Source of the DNA: Dermanyssus gallinae
Taxonomy: Eukaryota > Arthropoda > Arachnida > Mesostigmata > Dermanyssidae
Reading direction: 5' to 3'
Assembly (NCBI GenBank): GCA_003439945.1
Contig: QVRM01007034.1
Span: forward strand, 40,322 to 104,321
DNA length: 64,000 nucleotides
In this document: one piece after another, positions 24,115-36,116 of the stretch
How positions within the stretch are numbered: position 1 is the first letter of the stretch
Layout of the letters: the number at the start of each line of letters is the position of its first letter
The notes under the pieces: model-generated
What the model was told of the DNA's origin: nothing
The model's database searches: none
The model's input: the letters and a program-made list of their open reading frames with translations, nothing else
Program-made: the position numbers and the translations under genes

Positions 24115-24570
24115 CACAGATTTATTTACTATGTTAGCAATTTGGAATGAATAATTGTCTCCGCGCGAACGTGTAATCACAGCTTCTCTAAACCAGGATC
24201 AGCCAGATTTCAACAATGTGTCTCGAACAGATGTTACATGTCCTCGTTGAGCGTCAAGCAACAGCTTCTGACGCAGGGATTCGAATGCTTTCGAGCGTCC
24301 CGTCAAAAGGTTAAGGTGTTTACACATGCGCTGAATCCACTTGATTGTAAGGGAGCAACTAGAGTGTAGCCGCCTAATGTCTCGAACGCCAACAGAAAAT
24401 CAAATTGTGTAGATAACCAACGCCAGAGTATTTTCTGCATTTGTTAGCCTCTGCTAACAACCTGGAAGCATGACTTACTCGGTCCGCACCTGCGCCGACC
24501 ATCAAAAGGGCTGATGGGTGGGCTACAGCTTCGTCCCAAACAAGCAGGTGGCCACGCCTAAAGGGGGTTA
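24115..24570 (+). mobile_element. LINE tail fragment (family E, copy 2)
   Basis: This aligns with 43140-43570 from ATGTTAGCAATTTGGAATG through TTGTTAGCCTCTGCTAAC to CGTCCCAAACAAGCAGGTGG. The motif frame here reads CLEQMLHVLVE and has lost the final Cys, so it is more decayed. Confidence 0.5.
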
Positions 24571-24905
24571 GGTTACTTTCTATCGTCCCTGGATATATCC
24601 GAGTGTTCCAGTGTACACGGAGAGTCAGTAGATGTCAGCGCCGGACTAAAAGTGTCACTTAGAGCGGGCGTACGTGCTCCCGCCCTGCACCCAAGACATG
24701 CGCATGACAATATCACCACAACGACATCGGTTGGGCACAACTGGGTCAACAGCAAGCCGCAGTCCTGCGCGTATGCGCGTCGTCTCTTTGTCCAAAAGAG
24801 TCCCAATTTGCGGACAGAGTAACACATATAGTCTCAGCCGCTTCGCTACTAACGTCTCGAAGTCGGGCTTTATCAACAACAACCGGCTATATTATTAATT
24901 ATTAA

Positions 24906-25975
24906 TTAATTAATCAGGCTTGCTAACCGCTTTTCATGCAAGGCAGCTGTCCAACTGCACTGGTTAGCCAAACGAAAACGACAATCTGTCGGCCAGCCTT
25001 CGAAGTTCAATGGTATAAGAGTCCCACCCATCACTATCCAGTAATGTTCTACCTCTGTACGCAGCCTGGGCCAATGACGACAGAATAGCGGGTTCTGCCA
25101 TCGTGATCGCAAGCGGCCTAAATAGTCCGGGAGCATTAACCTGATCTCTTGTCACAGTAGTATTAGATTGATAAAGTGTACCCCCAATCAGCGCAAATTT
25201 CGCATACACCGCGCTGTTCCTGTTTCCTTTGACGTCTACAGAGCTTGCAATGGAAACCACACGCGGGATATTGCGTGACCGGATAACGAAGCTGTTAGGG
25301 GATCCTTCCAGAACTGAGACATCAACGCCTGCAAATTGTAGAAATCGCTAGGAACTCGCCGCATCTTCTCGGAGAAGCACGGATCGAATTCCTGAAGAAT
25401 GAGGGTGAAAGAGAGGCGAGAACGCGGCACCGGTGACTCGGTCATTTGATGAATCGTAAGTTGTCCGAGAGTTGGTAGCCCAAACGATTGCGCACGTTTC
25501 GACGCAACCCAAGAACCTTTTTAAGGAAGATTGCTCAGTTTTATCGAGAGTTTCCAGTTGTCGAATTGTCAAGTTAGCACCCCAATTTAGGGCGATGCCT
25601 CTTGAAGCGACTTGATTAGTCATCTAGATGCTGAACAGGAGCTAAGCTTCAGTCACCAGGAATAGAATCGTTGACAACGAGTCGACTTCGTTCCTGCTCG
25701 AAAGGCTTGACCGCTGTTGTTTTGACGACGTCAACTACAGGTTGGCTGTAGAAGCAGCAGAACTGCTGCAGGGTGTTCAGAGTGCCGTGAAAGTCCCTTC
25801 GTATCCTATTGTATAAAACGATGTTGTCCGCATATAGCAACACCCACATATATGTGTGTGCATCGAGCGCACAGAGTACCGTATGTGGCTGTCGGGGGGG
25901 GTTTAAAATAGAGAAATAGTGATGTTTGTACTTGCTGTTGTTCACTAGCACGGAGCTTGCAGACAACACAAAACC
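24906..25975 (-). mobile_element. LINE reverse transcriptase pseudogene (family B)
   Basis: The minus strand encodes WVLLYADNIVLYN, the catalytic core of a LINE reverse transcriptase with YADD changed to YADN. It is followed by the usual GTLNTLQQFCCFYSQPV and VVKTTAVKPFE stretch, then QLETLDKTEQSSLKRFLGC as in the thumb region. Three overlapping frames are needed to follow it to about 24906, so it is frameshifted. Loss of the second catalytic Asp also suggests it is dead. It begins beside a (TA)n tract at 25982-26012. Confidence 0.7.
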
Positions 25976-25979
25976 GTAG

Positions 25980-25981
<2 letters not shown>

Positions 25982-26012
<31 letters not shown>
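25982..26012. repeat. (TA)n microsatellite
   Basis: Fifteen TA units abut the 5' end of the family B LINE remnant. Confidence 0.9.
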
Positions 26013-26018
<6 letters not shown>

Positions 26019-26654
26019 GTGTGCAAGACAGTTGAGCACCGAACCAAAACTTACCCTCATGTTTGCAGATAGACACTGCGCACTCCGTCTCGATATTCAC
26101 TGAAGTTCAATTGAGCAACGAGTGAGGCAAGAGAGCACAGCAACACGGTTGACTTTCAATTAAGTGTACCTCACGCTGGTGTTCTCTTCTGCCGAGGCCA
26201 GGCCAGCCACACTCGCGGCACGCGGCAAGGCCGAGATTCACACCTCTCCAACCCCACACACCTCATTCATACAAGAATCGAGAGATTGAATCGTTAATTG
26301 AGCCGTTATGCTGCCCGACGCAGAGGCCACAGCAGCAGCAGCAGTAACTGCGACAAGCTAGACAAAGTTGAAAACTTGAGCACAAATGTGTGCACCGAAA
26401 AGCCAATTGATATTGTTTCGGATTCTTTCTAACTTAACGCATGATGCATGAGGCTCTTCGACTCGAGACATGTCGATGCATACGAGCTTTAAATACGTGC
26501 CGGTAGTTGTTAGGCAAGGTAAGCTCCCTCACCCGGTGGTAGGCTGTGCTTCTGCCCTTAGGATCGTAATCGTCGTTGGGGGTGGCAGAGCCATTTTGTT
26601 CGTCAGCTTCGTCTTCATCGTCGTTGTTTGGGAGTTCCAGGGAAAGCGAAACAA

Positions 26655-26656
<2 letters not shown>

Positions 26657-26716
<60 letters not shown>
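26657..26716. repeat. (TA)n followed by (GA)n
   Basis: About 30 bases of TA pass directly into about 30 bases of GA. The same TA-to-GA junction occurs at 58572-58620. Confidence 0.9.
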
Positions 26717-26719
<3 letters not shown>

Positions 26720-26847
26720 TAAGAATCGAGAAAGAGCTGTATCGTAAGATCGTGGTCGTTGCCGGCAGACGTCGTTGAAGACGACAAAGATGTCGTCGCT
26801 CATCACCGTCTTACTCATCCTGTATTCGGTTAGCAAATCCATCCGCT

Positions 26848-27497
26848 TTGTTCGTCGTCATCATCATCATCATCATCATCATCATCACTACTATCATCAT
26901 CATTACCATCATCGGCCAAAAGGCCATCATGGCCATCATGGTTCTGTTCGCGTACAGCGGCATTTCTGCTGCGATTTGAGGAGGCTCTGTCGGGAAAATT
27001 AGTGCCGTTCGACGTAATGTCGATGGGTAGCTCCAACAGAAGTAACGGACCGGCGAAATCTTCACGATGAGGATTGCAGCACATCAACAGCAGCAGCAAC
27101 AGCATCAGCATCAGCAGCAGCAGTTGCGGCGCCGGCGGTACCACCATGAATCACCAAACAACAACACTAACAAAGACAACAATAACAATACCAGGTGCAA
27201 CAAGTATAGCTAGAGCAACAAGCCCAGTAGTAACGGCGGCGGGTGCTGCTACAACAACAACAACTACAACAACAATTGCGACGACTACCCCAAAAACAAC
27301 TCCAGTTCTCACAACAAAATAGCAACAATCACTACATCAGCAACAGCAACAACAACAACAGCCACTGCAACTATGAGACAAGACGACGACAACAACAGCG
27401 GCTGCGACGACAACAACGACAACAACGACAAGAACAACAACAACAATAATAACAACGACAACAACAACAAAATAGCAACAACAACAACAACAACGGC

Positions 27498-27558
<61 letters not shown>

Positions 27559-27720
27559 GTAGTGTTTACCAATGGTAACGACCTGCAACGAGATATCGTG
27601 GCGAGATCGGCGAGGATTCTGTTGAGGCGGCGGCGGCAACCTTGACTCGGCGAGAGGCGAACCCTGATTTCGGTGCAGAAGTTGCCGTCGCAGCAGCAGC
27701 AGCAGCAGCAGTAGTAAGTA
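26848..27720. repeat. Triplet-repeat-rich region
   Basis: It begins with (ATC)n at 26856-26890, continues with CAG/CAA mixtures at 27080-27125, and holds a long ACA/CAA array at 27400-27550 and GCA at 27690-27712. Every frame gives homopolymer-like protein (Thr, Gln, Asn, Val, Cys), so I do not call a gene. Such arrays in arthropods often lie in 5' UTRs or in low-complexity exons of regulatory genes, but nothing here shows a domain. Confidence 0.6.
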
Positions 27721-28334
27721 GTACATAATGGCTAGGAGTCGACACCGCGTAATCGTAGACACTTTGGCCACCAATCATGAGATAATGTGGTTCTCTCCGT
27801 TAGCTTCGCAACGGAGAGAACAATCGGCAAAGGCAGAAGAATCAAGACGTCCCGGCGGCATCCCTGTGCTGTGGTGCTGGTGGTGGTGGTTGGTGGTTGC
27901 TGTTCATCGGCACCACGCCCTTCTCGACGGTCGCGTCCGATCTGACGGGCACGCATGCGTTTTCGTGGCCGAAATACAGAGTCATTCGGGGGCGCGCTAA
28001 ATTACGGACGCACGCTAAGCGAGCCGCGCGCGCGCCGCGAAATCAACCGAAACATCACAGCGAAAGTGGCATGGGGAGCGACGAGATCAAGCAAAGCGCA
28101 AACAAAGTGAGACCATCATTGATTGTCATTACGCCGCCGGTGTCGTCTCACAACAACGCAGCAGCAGGAGGACTCTGACGAAAGTCATTAGTAGCAGCTC
28201 TTCGTGCCAGTCGTATGCGAGCGTATGCGTGTTTTTTTTATCGGTTAATGCCTCGTGACAAGAACACTAACTGTGTGTGTCGTCTTCGACACTGATGGTG
28301 GGCTTTCGTCAATGCTGTATCGATAAATGTATGA

Positions 28335-28339
28335 ATATA

Positions 28340-28431
<92 letters not shown>
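28335..28431. repeat. (TA)n microsatellite
   Basis: About 97 bases of TA interrupted by GTATA, TTTATA and TGAATA variants. Confidence 0.9.
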
Positions 28432-29284
28432 GAAAGAGAGGGGGGGTTACTGTAAGTGTATTATTGTTCACGTCTTTGAGAATGAACGGTAGCAGCAGAA
28501 GAATCAGCAGCAACAGCAACAACAACGGCGCCAACAGTAACGACAATTACAAGAACGTAGTCGTAAGCAGACGTGGGCCCCCGTAGCGGGTTCCCACGGG
28601 GAGGTGGTGGCGGCACGATAGCACGACGTCACTTCCAAGGCCGACGAAAACGAAACGGGACTCCGTTTTTAATCGAGCTTGGCCTTGCGGTCAAGCTGCG
28701 GTTCGTGCGACCCCAGATTACCCCAGTTGGGGGTGCGCTTACGCCTTGAAGGTCAGACGTTACGTAACCGTTCGAGAAAGCGGGTCCAGATCATGTTGAG
28801 CAGAATCACGCTTTGCTGGCTGAAAATTGCGAAATTGCACGAAATTGCAACTGCTGGTTCGGACTCGAAAAGTGAAGAAAGTTACACATAACATACATTC
28901 GCTTCGAGCGACTGCAGCAAAGCTTCTCGAGTTCTACGTTCTTGCTTCCGAAGCAGCACAGGCAATCATGGCATGGAACGCACAATTGCGTTAAATCCTT
29001 TCTTCTTCTTCTTCTTCTTCTTTTTATAAACGATGAACAATGATCATTTAAGGATAACTGTCATTCTTAACGACGATATTATTGGAAGAAGGAATGTCTG
29101 ATAGTAATTTGTCAACCCTAACTTCACGTCCAGGTAGATGTCGAACGTCGGCTAGCTGGAATATAACGTAACTAACTTCAGTGCTCTACAACGGTCAACG
29201 CTCTTTGCTAGGGCGTTGTTTTGCTTAAAAAGCATGCTTAGGAAAATTGTTTTAATTCTCGACTATTTACGAACTTGGAACTCG

Positions 29285-29405
29285 CCGGTATGTATATCTT
29301 CAATACACGAGGTGCGGACATGTGGAGAGGTATCTTCTCTCAGCAGTCCTTGTAGCAGCATGGCCACTGAATCTCACCGGTATGGTTTACCATGTGTAGC
29401 GCGCT
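29285..29405 (-). repeat. Family H repeat, copy 2
   Basis: The plus-strand order ATCTTCAATACA, GACATG, AGGTATCT, then CAGTCCT parallels 32336-32400, indicating a diverged copy of the same sequence in the same orientation. Confidence 0.35.
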
Positions 29406-32004
29406 AGCCCCCCAGACCACGGGCCTGTCCAATGGTGTTATAATGTGTGTCTGTCATAATGCACGACGAATGGTCAATCTTAGATGATAAATTGTATTCA
29501 ACGGCAAACGCATAGACATATAGAATAGTATTCACTGGCAACCGGCCAATCCTTTTCGATAACAAGCGTAGTGGTGCAAATCTAATAGTTCTTAGTATGC
29601 AAACAAATCTTTGAGGTTATTTCGTTTTAGTTTGTTTTAACGGAGCAAGAGGTGAGGACTCAAACTACTGGTGACTTACAAGGTATCAGCAAAAACGGGA
29701 ATCTTTTCGCCAAACTGGCTGCTCAATATTTTTGATTGATGACTATTCGAGCGCCGAAGGATGAACGTGCTTCCGTGAAAATTCGGTTGATTTGATACCC
29801 TGATGGTGTGTGTTCCATGCATTTATTGTTTAACTAGTAGTTCGGCGGATGCTTTGAAGGCTTGGGACCAGTGGCTGTTTGTTAGACGCTGTAGGCTTTC
29901 TCACGGTCGGCACCACGTCGTTACGTCCTGCAATCGTTAAAAATGTACTGAGATATATTTTGAGATAATAGGTATAGCATTCTAGCGTTAGCGTCTTAAA
30001 GCACGGATGTGTGCAGGCGGAACTACTAACCATCCAACGTGTGCGCTGTGGAATCTCAATAATGCTGTATCCCGACATTCTATCCATATCGCCATGGTCA
30101 CCGCGTCTAAGCGTTAAGCCGCTTTAAACTTTAATTAGGCGGTCCTCATTTTACGGGTAGGATTCACATGAAACTCAAAAAACATACGCCACTCACTTAA
30201 TATTCGGGAGGTGCCGGGTGGCCACCGCTACCACTCAAACTAAGCAGAATAGCTTAGATAAAAGCCCTGATAAGCATTAATGAATAATCCGTATAAACTC
30301 CTTCTTCGACATAAAATGCTCACGTTGAGGCATGATATCTAAGCGCAAAAGCAGACCTCCGGGTCTCGCTTCAGTTCACTCGCAACAGAATAAAGCAAAG
30401 TTGTTGCAAAGCGTTTTTATTTAGATTTTTCGTTAGTAGCGAAGGTGGAGAAGAAGTTGGCCAAAGTCAAGCGAATACGGCGCTGGTTGCACGACCGGCG
30501 TCGTTGAGAATGTCGTGCATTCATAGAGTCGTACGGGCTGGAGCGTTGCCGCTGTAGAGTAACTATCACCGGAGGATGTGGTTAGGAATGCTGCCTCGTG
30601 ATCTCAAGTAGCATATACACTTTAGGGATTATCGTACAGTCTTTAATGACTTCGATTATAGTCAAGACCTTTCTCTTGGTGATGGAAATGGCGGCCATCC
30701 GGTCAACCGCTGGCTTTTTTGCGTCGAGCGACTTGCTTTTGGATTGGGAAGCTCTTCAGAAATGTATGCGCGAAAGCGATACAGTGTATTCTTGTTTTGA
30801 GACACTCAACGAGCATTTTTTACTAAGTCTAATGCAATTACTGGCTCGAAGAACTATATTTTCGAACCAAAGACACCCTGAAAGATGACAACCATGACTA
30901 ACACACTGACCACCTAGGCCATGCCGTCACTACTTCTAACGGACAATTTCAAACCCTGGGAAGCTCCTCATCACTGCTGACAACGGTTGAAGCGTTCAGC
31001 CCCGAGCTGGTTAAGGCGACGTAGAACATCATATAATCGAATATACCGGATCGGAGTATAATGTAGGAGTTGGGGCAATACCCGCTCTCATGGACTCAAA
31101 GCGGTGCCTAATCTTTTGAGGGCAAGGGGACGCGGGTTTACTGGTTTGCGAGTCCCAGACTTATTACCATGGCTAGGGTGACACATGTATACTAGGATTC
31201 CCGTAATCCCCTAAAGTATTGTTGAGAGGTTTTTCCAGGAAGGAAAGACCATTTCATAGCTCGGCAGCTCAGGCAGTGGTTCTTCTTGGACATGATTCTT
31301 AGGGTACCATAGCCCGTCGACTCTCGTCGTCTACGCAGAGATGCCTTGCACGGCGCTTCATTGTAAATCATCCAGACTTAATAGAAGTTAAGCCATATTT
31401 TGCGTATGCATGTATATACACATGTAATACTCTTGAGTGCACCAATACGGGCGTTCCGTATTACCCCAGTTCAGAGGTAGCAGTTCCCGACGGTGTCACA
31501 GTTGGAAAAAGTTATCTAGTCAATTGCACCGAGCAACAGCGCTCGGTCCTGTCTGTTGCTTAGTCTGACAGTTGATGCCTGTCCGCAAAAGCAGAATAGC
31601 TTCTTTGCCCACCCTAACTTGCACACGTTTGCGCTTGGGAGAGTAAAATGTCAAATTCGGAGTCTATAGACGCCCGTCATATCACTCGTGAGCAAGTTAG
31701 CCGATTATAGATCACCTCTTGTTTCCAGACAACTTTGGAGCCTCCGTCTCACCCCACTCGAACGTGCATAAAAGTTTAAACTTTCCACTATGAATAAATT
31801 AGTAAAAATACTATGTCTGGGCCTTTAAGTAGACAGCCCGCGAGTCTCTTTCTGCGAAAGTGATGTTCGCTCTGGGTCAGGCACTGCAAGCGTCCCAGAA
31901 ACACAAATAAGCTTACTACCTCACTGCTATACGTGGTTGATCTGCCTTACATCATTTTACGACGTTTTATCTTCTTAGTTACAAAATTAAATAAAACAAG
32001 AAGA

Positions 32005-32033
<29 letters not shown>

Positions 32034-32035
<2 letters not shown>

Positions 32036-32098
32036 CGCCTTTCTGCATCTCTTCATTCCATGAGAGGTGAACGTACGAGCGTTGCACGATATGAGCAG

Positions 32099-32148
<50 letters not shown>

Positions 32149-32246
32149 GTCCTATATAGTAGACTATATATGTATATAGTCCTGCTCATATCGTGAAACG
32201 CTCGTACGTTCACCTCTCATGGAATGAAGAGATGCAGAAAGGCGAT
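32034..32246. repeat. 72-bp arm palindrome centred on (TA)n
   Basis: The left arm (about 32034-32107) begins ATCGCCTTTCTGCATCTC. The right arm (about 32174-32246) is its reverse complement with one mismatch (GTTGCACG against GTTTCACG). Between them lies (TA)n at 32102-32145 plus short TAGT-containing spacers. Confidence 0.85.
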
Positions 32247-32275
32247 CAGAAACTTAGTTTTCACATTTGCACTTG

Positions 32276-32462
32276 TCAGAAACCTTGAACAGTTGCATGT
32301 AGTGAAAGAGAGGGCATGAAATCGCCGTGAGGCACATCTTCAATACATTGAAGGCCAGACATGCTGAGGTATCTAGGGTTTCTCCAAACAGTCCTAGATA
32401 TACCCAATCGACATGTGGTGACACGGTCGGGCTTTGGGCAGGTCACAAATTCCATCACATGC
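32276..32462 (-). repeat. Family H repeat, copy 3 (longest open frame)
   Basis: A 60-residue minus-strand frame contains CPKPDRVTTCRLGISRTVWR and RYLSMSGLQCIED. Half of it is shared with 15688-15870. It is conserved at the protein level but not recognised. Confidence 0.4.
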
Positions 32463-32909
32463 TATTTATTTGTTGAAGTGGGCCCTGTTTGGATATATAA
32501 ATGTGAACATAGTACATATAACACACATAGTAAAATCAGTTTATGAGTGTATTCTCGTTGAAGCTGAGAAAGCAACAAAATTTCAGTACATTCGTTGACG
32601 TAACCCGGGGGCATAGACGCATCGCCACGACGGCATTTGCAGTCATTGCTGGGCTTCATAGATTCTCTCTGGCTCCATGAAAGCCAATAGAAAATGAACA
32701 CTGTAGCGAGTGGCAAGGTGCCGATATGCATGAAGAGATTCATTCTAGGCCTGGTTAGTTCTGGCTGATAATAAGTAGAATTCACCGAGGATTAGAAACG
32801 TTTTTGAGAGTACTCGTGCCGGAAAATTTCTAAGGGGCGGCTGTTTGCAGTAAACTGTAGCGGCGAACGAGTTAATTGATTAATGAGACTAAACCCACGA
32901 GCATGTATT

Positions 32910-33200
32910 TTAGTCTGTTACACGAATTCGACGGTAGACTAAGTGCTTGCTTTGGCTGAAAGCTGGCTTCACCCTTCGCAACTGCCATAACTGCGAAGTG
33001 TAAGGGTGTTTCCACATTAATTGGATACCGTAGGTAGATACGGATGCCACTTTGAGTGTGAATAACATCATGGGCGTTTGAACAGACAGCTGGGTATCAT
33101 GGTCGCTTGAATAGACAGTATTGGGTTTACGATACTGACTGCCGCTGGCTCTATGTGCTTTTCTACAACGATCAGTTGCGTGTTCAGAAAGGGTTGTACC
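32910..33200 (-). mobile_element. Probable LINE thumb fragment (family C)
   Basis: The minus strand encodes KVASVSTYGIQLMWKHPYTS followed by LRRVKPAFSQSKHLVYR. This resembles the region after the palm in R1/CR1-type reverse transcriptases (a VLTYG...W...L..L...K pattern). Only this block is readable. Confidence 0.45.
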
Positions 33201-33387
33201 TCGAGGTAATGCTCTGAAAGCTACCCTCCCCCCCGCATATTTTTCTGTTGTCAGCATCTTAATGCCAACAACTTTTCAATGGCGACTATTAGAGTCATTG
33301 TTCTATATCGTGTTATATATCCCACAGCAAACTACTTGGTGACTAACTAATGTTATGATTTGATGTTGTTGGTAAAATGTGATTTTC

Positions 33388-33388
<1 letters not shown>

Positions 33389-33423
<35 letters not shown>
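33389..33423. repeat. (TA)n microsatellite
   Basis: Seventeen uninterrupted TA units. Confidence 0.9.
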
Positions 33424-33426
<3 letters not shown>

Positions 33427-34545
33427 AATTGTGTACGTACTATGTTAAATGTGTAGTAGCCTACAACGTGCATGCATATTACAACGAATTTAAATAATCG
33501 TTTATGCAGGCCTATCACAATATACTTAAAATATTAATAGCAAGTTCTAGAATAGTTGAACCATTTTTTTGTTCTTGCATGAATAGTTTCAAAAAAGCAT
33601 GGCAGCAAATCTCCATTGGGATTGAATCTGAGAAAACAAAGGAAAAGCGACAAACCAAGCGTAGTAACTAGATTATTTTAGTTCGGAGGACATCACTCAG
33701 TATTCTTCTAGCTTCCCGTAGCATCCCCGTAAAGCGGCCTTCAAAACAATACCGCAACACAGAGCCCCTTAAAAAGAGCACTTTGTATGTCGGAATCAAT
33801 CCGTTAACGCGGCAATAAATGACTTGGCTCATGCAAAGAAAAAAAATTGTAAAGGCTTGTCCGCTTCGTCGGAGTCAGCCATCACTAGCCAAAACTGGGC
33901 CAGATCCAGTTCAGTTGCCAGACTGGCTAGCTAGGAGGAAGTTATTAATCTACCCGTGAGGTTTTAAATACGTACCTCTTTTTTTTAGATATTGACCGTT
34001 AGTACCTCTTTTTACTTTACTCTTGCTCCATCATAGCGCTATTTATTATTGTTCCTTTGAACCTCACAAACTATGATCTAACCTAATCAACTTACGCTAA
34101 TGTCCCTACACCAATTTTGAATAAAACCACAAGTGTTTCCAAAAAGGCTCCATCTAAAAATCGCAAATATGAGAAGGACAATTTGTTTGGTTTAATTATT
34201 GAGTAATTAGTTGGTTGAATTTTTAACACTGAACTATACCAATGCCTAAGTGCGATTATGTTCTAAGGGGGGGGGGGGTCTTTGCTTGCAGGCCTATGAA
34301 GCCGCCTCTTCGAAAATGACCGAGAAAAGGCTGTTGTACTTGAATATTATTTTATAGCTAATAGTTAATGGGCTCCAAACGGGTACGATAACGAAATTGT
34401 TTGTACGTTCTGTGCTAATCTGTGGTATCTGCGCATACACATAGTCACGTGTGATGCTGCGGCAACAACGAGGCACAGGGCCAGTAGCGCTAGGAGCAGC
34501 TGGTCGCTCACGAGGTGTTCACTTGCTGAGGCGCCAGCTAAGAGA

Positions 34546-34869
34546 ATGACCCAAAACGGGGCCCCCAGTGTTAATCTGACGACGACGTCGACGACGGATA
34601 CCGACGCCGCCCTGGCCGAAGCTCACACCAACTGGATTCGGATACCGCTGCTTGCAGGGTGTCACCTGCTTTTGCTGGCGATGTTTCTGTGTGTGCTCAA
34701 ACCGACTGCTTGTGTCATCTACTTCTGGAGCGAACGGCTCGCAGAAGCCATCTCACTGTGCGTTTCGCCGCTCGCAGTTCGCGTTACTTTCATTTGTTTG
34801 CGGATAAAAAAAAAGACAAAGAATAGAATCATGTGCAATGCGAAGAAGAATACATGTAGGAATACGTAA
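34546..34869 (+). CDS. Hypothetical small membrane-type ORF
   Basis: A 107-codon frame in a locally GC-rich island (about 34420-34790). After a Thr/Ser/Asp-rich N-terminus it has a hydrophobic segment (PLLAGCHLLLLAMFLCVL) and a second weaker one (CVIYFW). No family is recognised. The opposite strand also has a hydrophobic frame here (QLLLALLALCLVVAAAS, about 34500-34450), so the coding strand is unclear. Either may be part of a spliced exon or chance. Confidence 0.15.
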   Translation: MTQNGAPSVNLTTTSTTDTDAALAEAHTNWIRIPLLAGCHLLLLAMFLCVLKPTACVIYFWSERLAEAISLCVSPLAVRVTFICLRIKKKTKNRIMCNAKKNTCRNT

Positions 34870-35058
34870 AAACATGTGGATATGGACTAGAGGAACAACT
34901 AAGAGGACCTCTCTCTCTCTCTGTATATATATATATATATATAGCGAGAGAGAAAAGTATAGGACATAGTGTTAACCTCGTCAAATTAGGCATTTGCTTC
35001 GTACACGCTGTGCGAACAGACTCTTTCCACAATCAGTTAGTCGCAAGCAATAGCATAG

Positions 35059-35061
<3 letters not shown>

Positions 35062-35104
<43 letters not shown>
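35062..35104. repeat. (TA)n microsatellite
   Basis: Twenty-one uninterrupted TA units. Confidence 0.9.
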
Positions 35105-35109
<5 letters not shown>

Positions 35110-35177
35110 ATCCCAAATCAATCATGCCCTTCAGGTGGGTTGATAGACCCGCAGAGCTATATATATATATATATATA

Positions 35178-36116
35178 CAGGGTGTATACAAAAGTATTTA
35201 TCATCGTAGTAAGGAATTGTACAGCTTGTTAAAGCAAATATTTTTTTTACAATAGAACATGGTCTCTGAGAAGTCTTGTTTCGGAATGAGAGTTAAATTA
35301 CTACATTTTGTGACTCTAGTGTTTTTGCCCGACTTAGGAGCATAAAATGTGCTGTTGCGAGACAACCAGTCCTCCTTGACAGAAACTAAGCACACCGCCG
35401 TGTTCGTGATTATTGTGAATATTATGTTTCTTCCGAAGAACATAACAGGCCGGCCAGAAGATGCGACATGGTCTCTTCGAAGAGAATTTGCCAAACATTA
35501 AGTTAAAACTATGACGATCATTTTGGTACCAAACTTATGGCAGTGGAGCTGTGGTTGGGGAGTAATTAAGATTTTCGACGTTCACTACCGCCGACTTGTC
35601 GCGCGACGGCCGCATTTTACATGCACTTAATCTGGACATCCCGCCGAAAAATCTGAATTTCTTCGCAACCAAAGCTCGCATTGCCATAGGTTTGGTACCA
35701 AAATGATCGTCATGAAATCAACAGTGATCAATGATCGCATTGCCTGAACGTTAGTTTCGAGCGCTGCAATTGGTTGTAAGGTAATTCGTTTGAGGTATTT
35801 GGTGTGAAGGCTAATAAAGAACTGAATATTTGGCGAATTCTCTTATAAGAGACCATGTCGTATCTTCTGACCGGCCTGTTATGTGTTTCGGAAGAAACAG
35901 AATTTTCTTAGGAACACGACGGTGTGCTTGGTTGTCTCGCAACAGCACATTTTATGCTTCTATGTCGGGCAAAACACCAGTGTCACAAATTGTAGCAATT
36001 TAACTCTCAATCCGAAACAAGACTTCTCAGAGACCATGTTCCATTAGAAAAAATATTTGCTTTAACGAGCTTTAGAATTCCTTACTACGATGATAAAAAC
36101 TTTTGTATACACCCTG
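35178..36116. mobile_element. Foldback DNA transposon with long terminal inverted repeats
   Basis: The ends are CAGGGTGTATACAAAAGT and its exact reverse complement. Each is flanked by TA, the target duplication expected for the Tc1/mariner superfamily, and by a (TA)n tract. The arms are about 350 bases long and remain similar from the ends to the inner block GACGATCATTTTGGTACCAA (35513, matched in reverse near 35710). The central unique part is about 140 bases with no open frame, so the element is non-autonomous. Confidence 0.82.

Larger units (their letters stand above)
27721..32008. other. Gene-poor stretch
   Basis: It includes a GC-rich patch at 27780-28180, a (TA)n at 28335-28431, a (CTT)n run at 29002-29020 and a family H repeat copy at 29285-29405. 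A short frame at 28071-28178 starting MGSDEIKQSANKVRPSL is open but unsupported. I see no recognisable gene. Confidence 0.4.

Noticed and set aside
27243..27774. Frames made of Thr, Val, Cys or Gln runs on both strands
   Set aside because: They are six-frame readings of a CAA/ACA repeat array and lack any unique sequence.
30598..30888. 96-codon plus-strand frame
   Set aside because: No conserved motif, no splice context and ordinary composition for chance open sequence.
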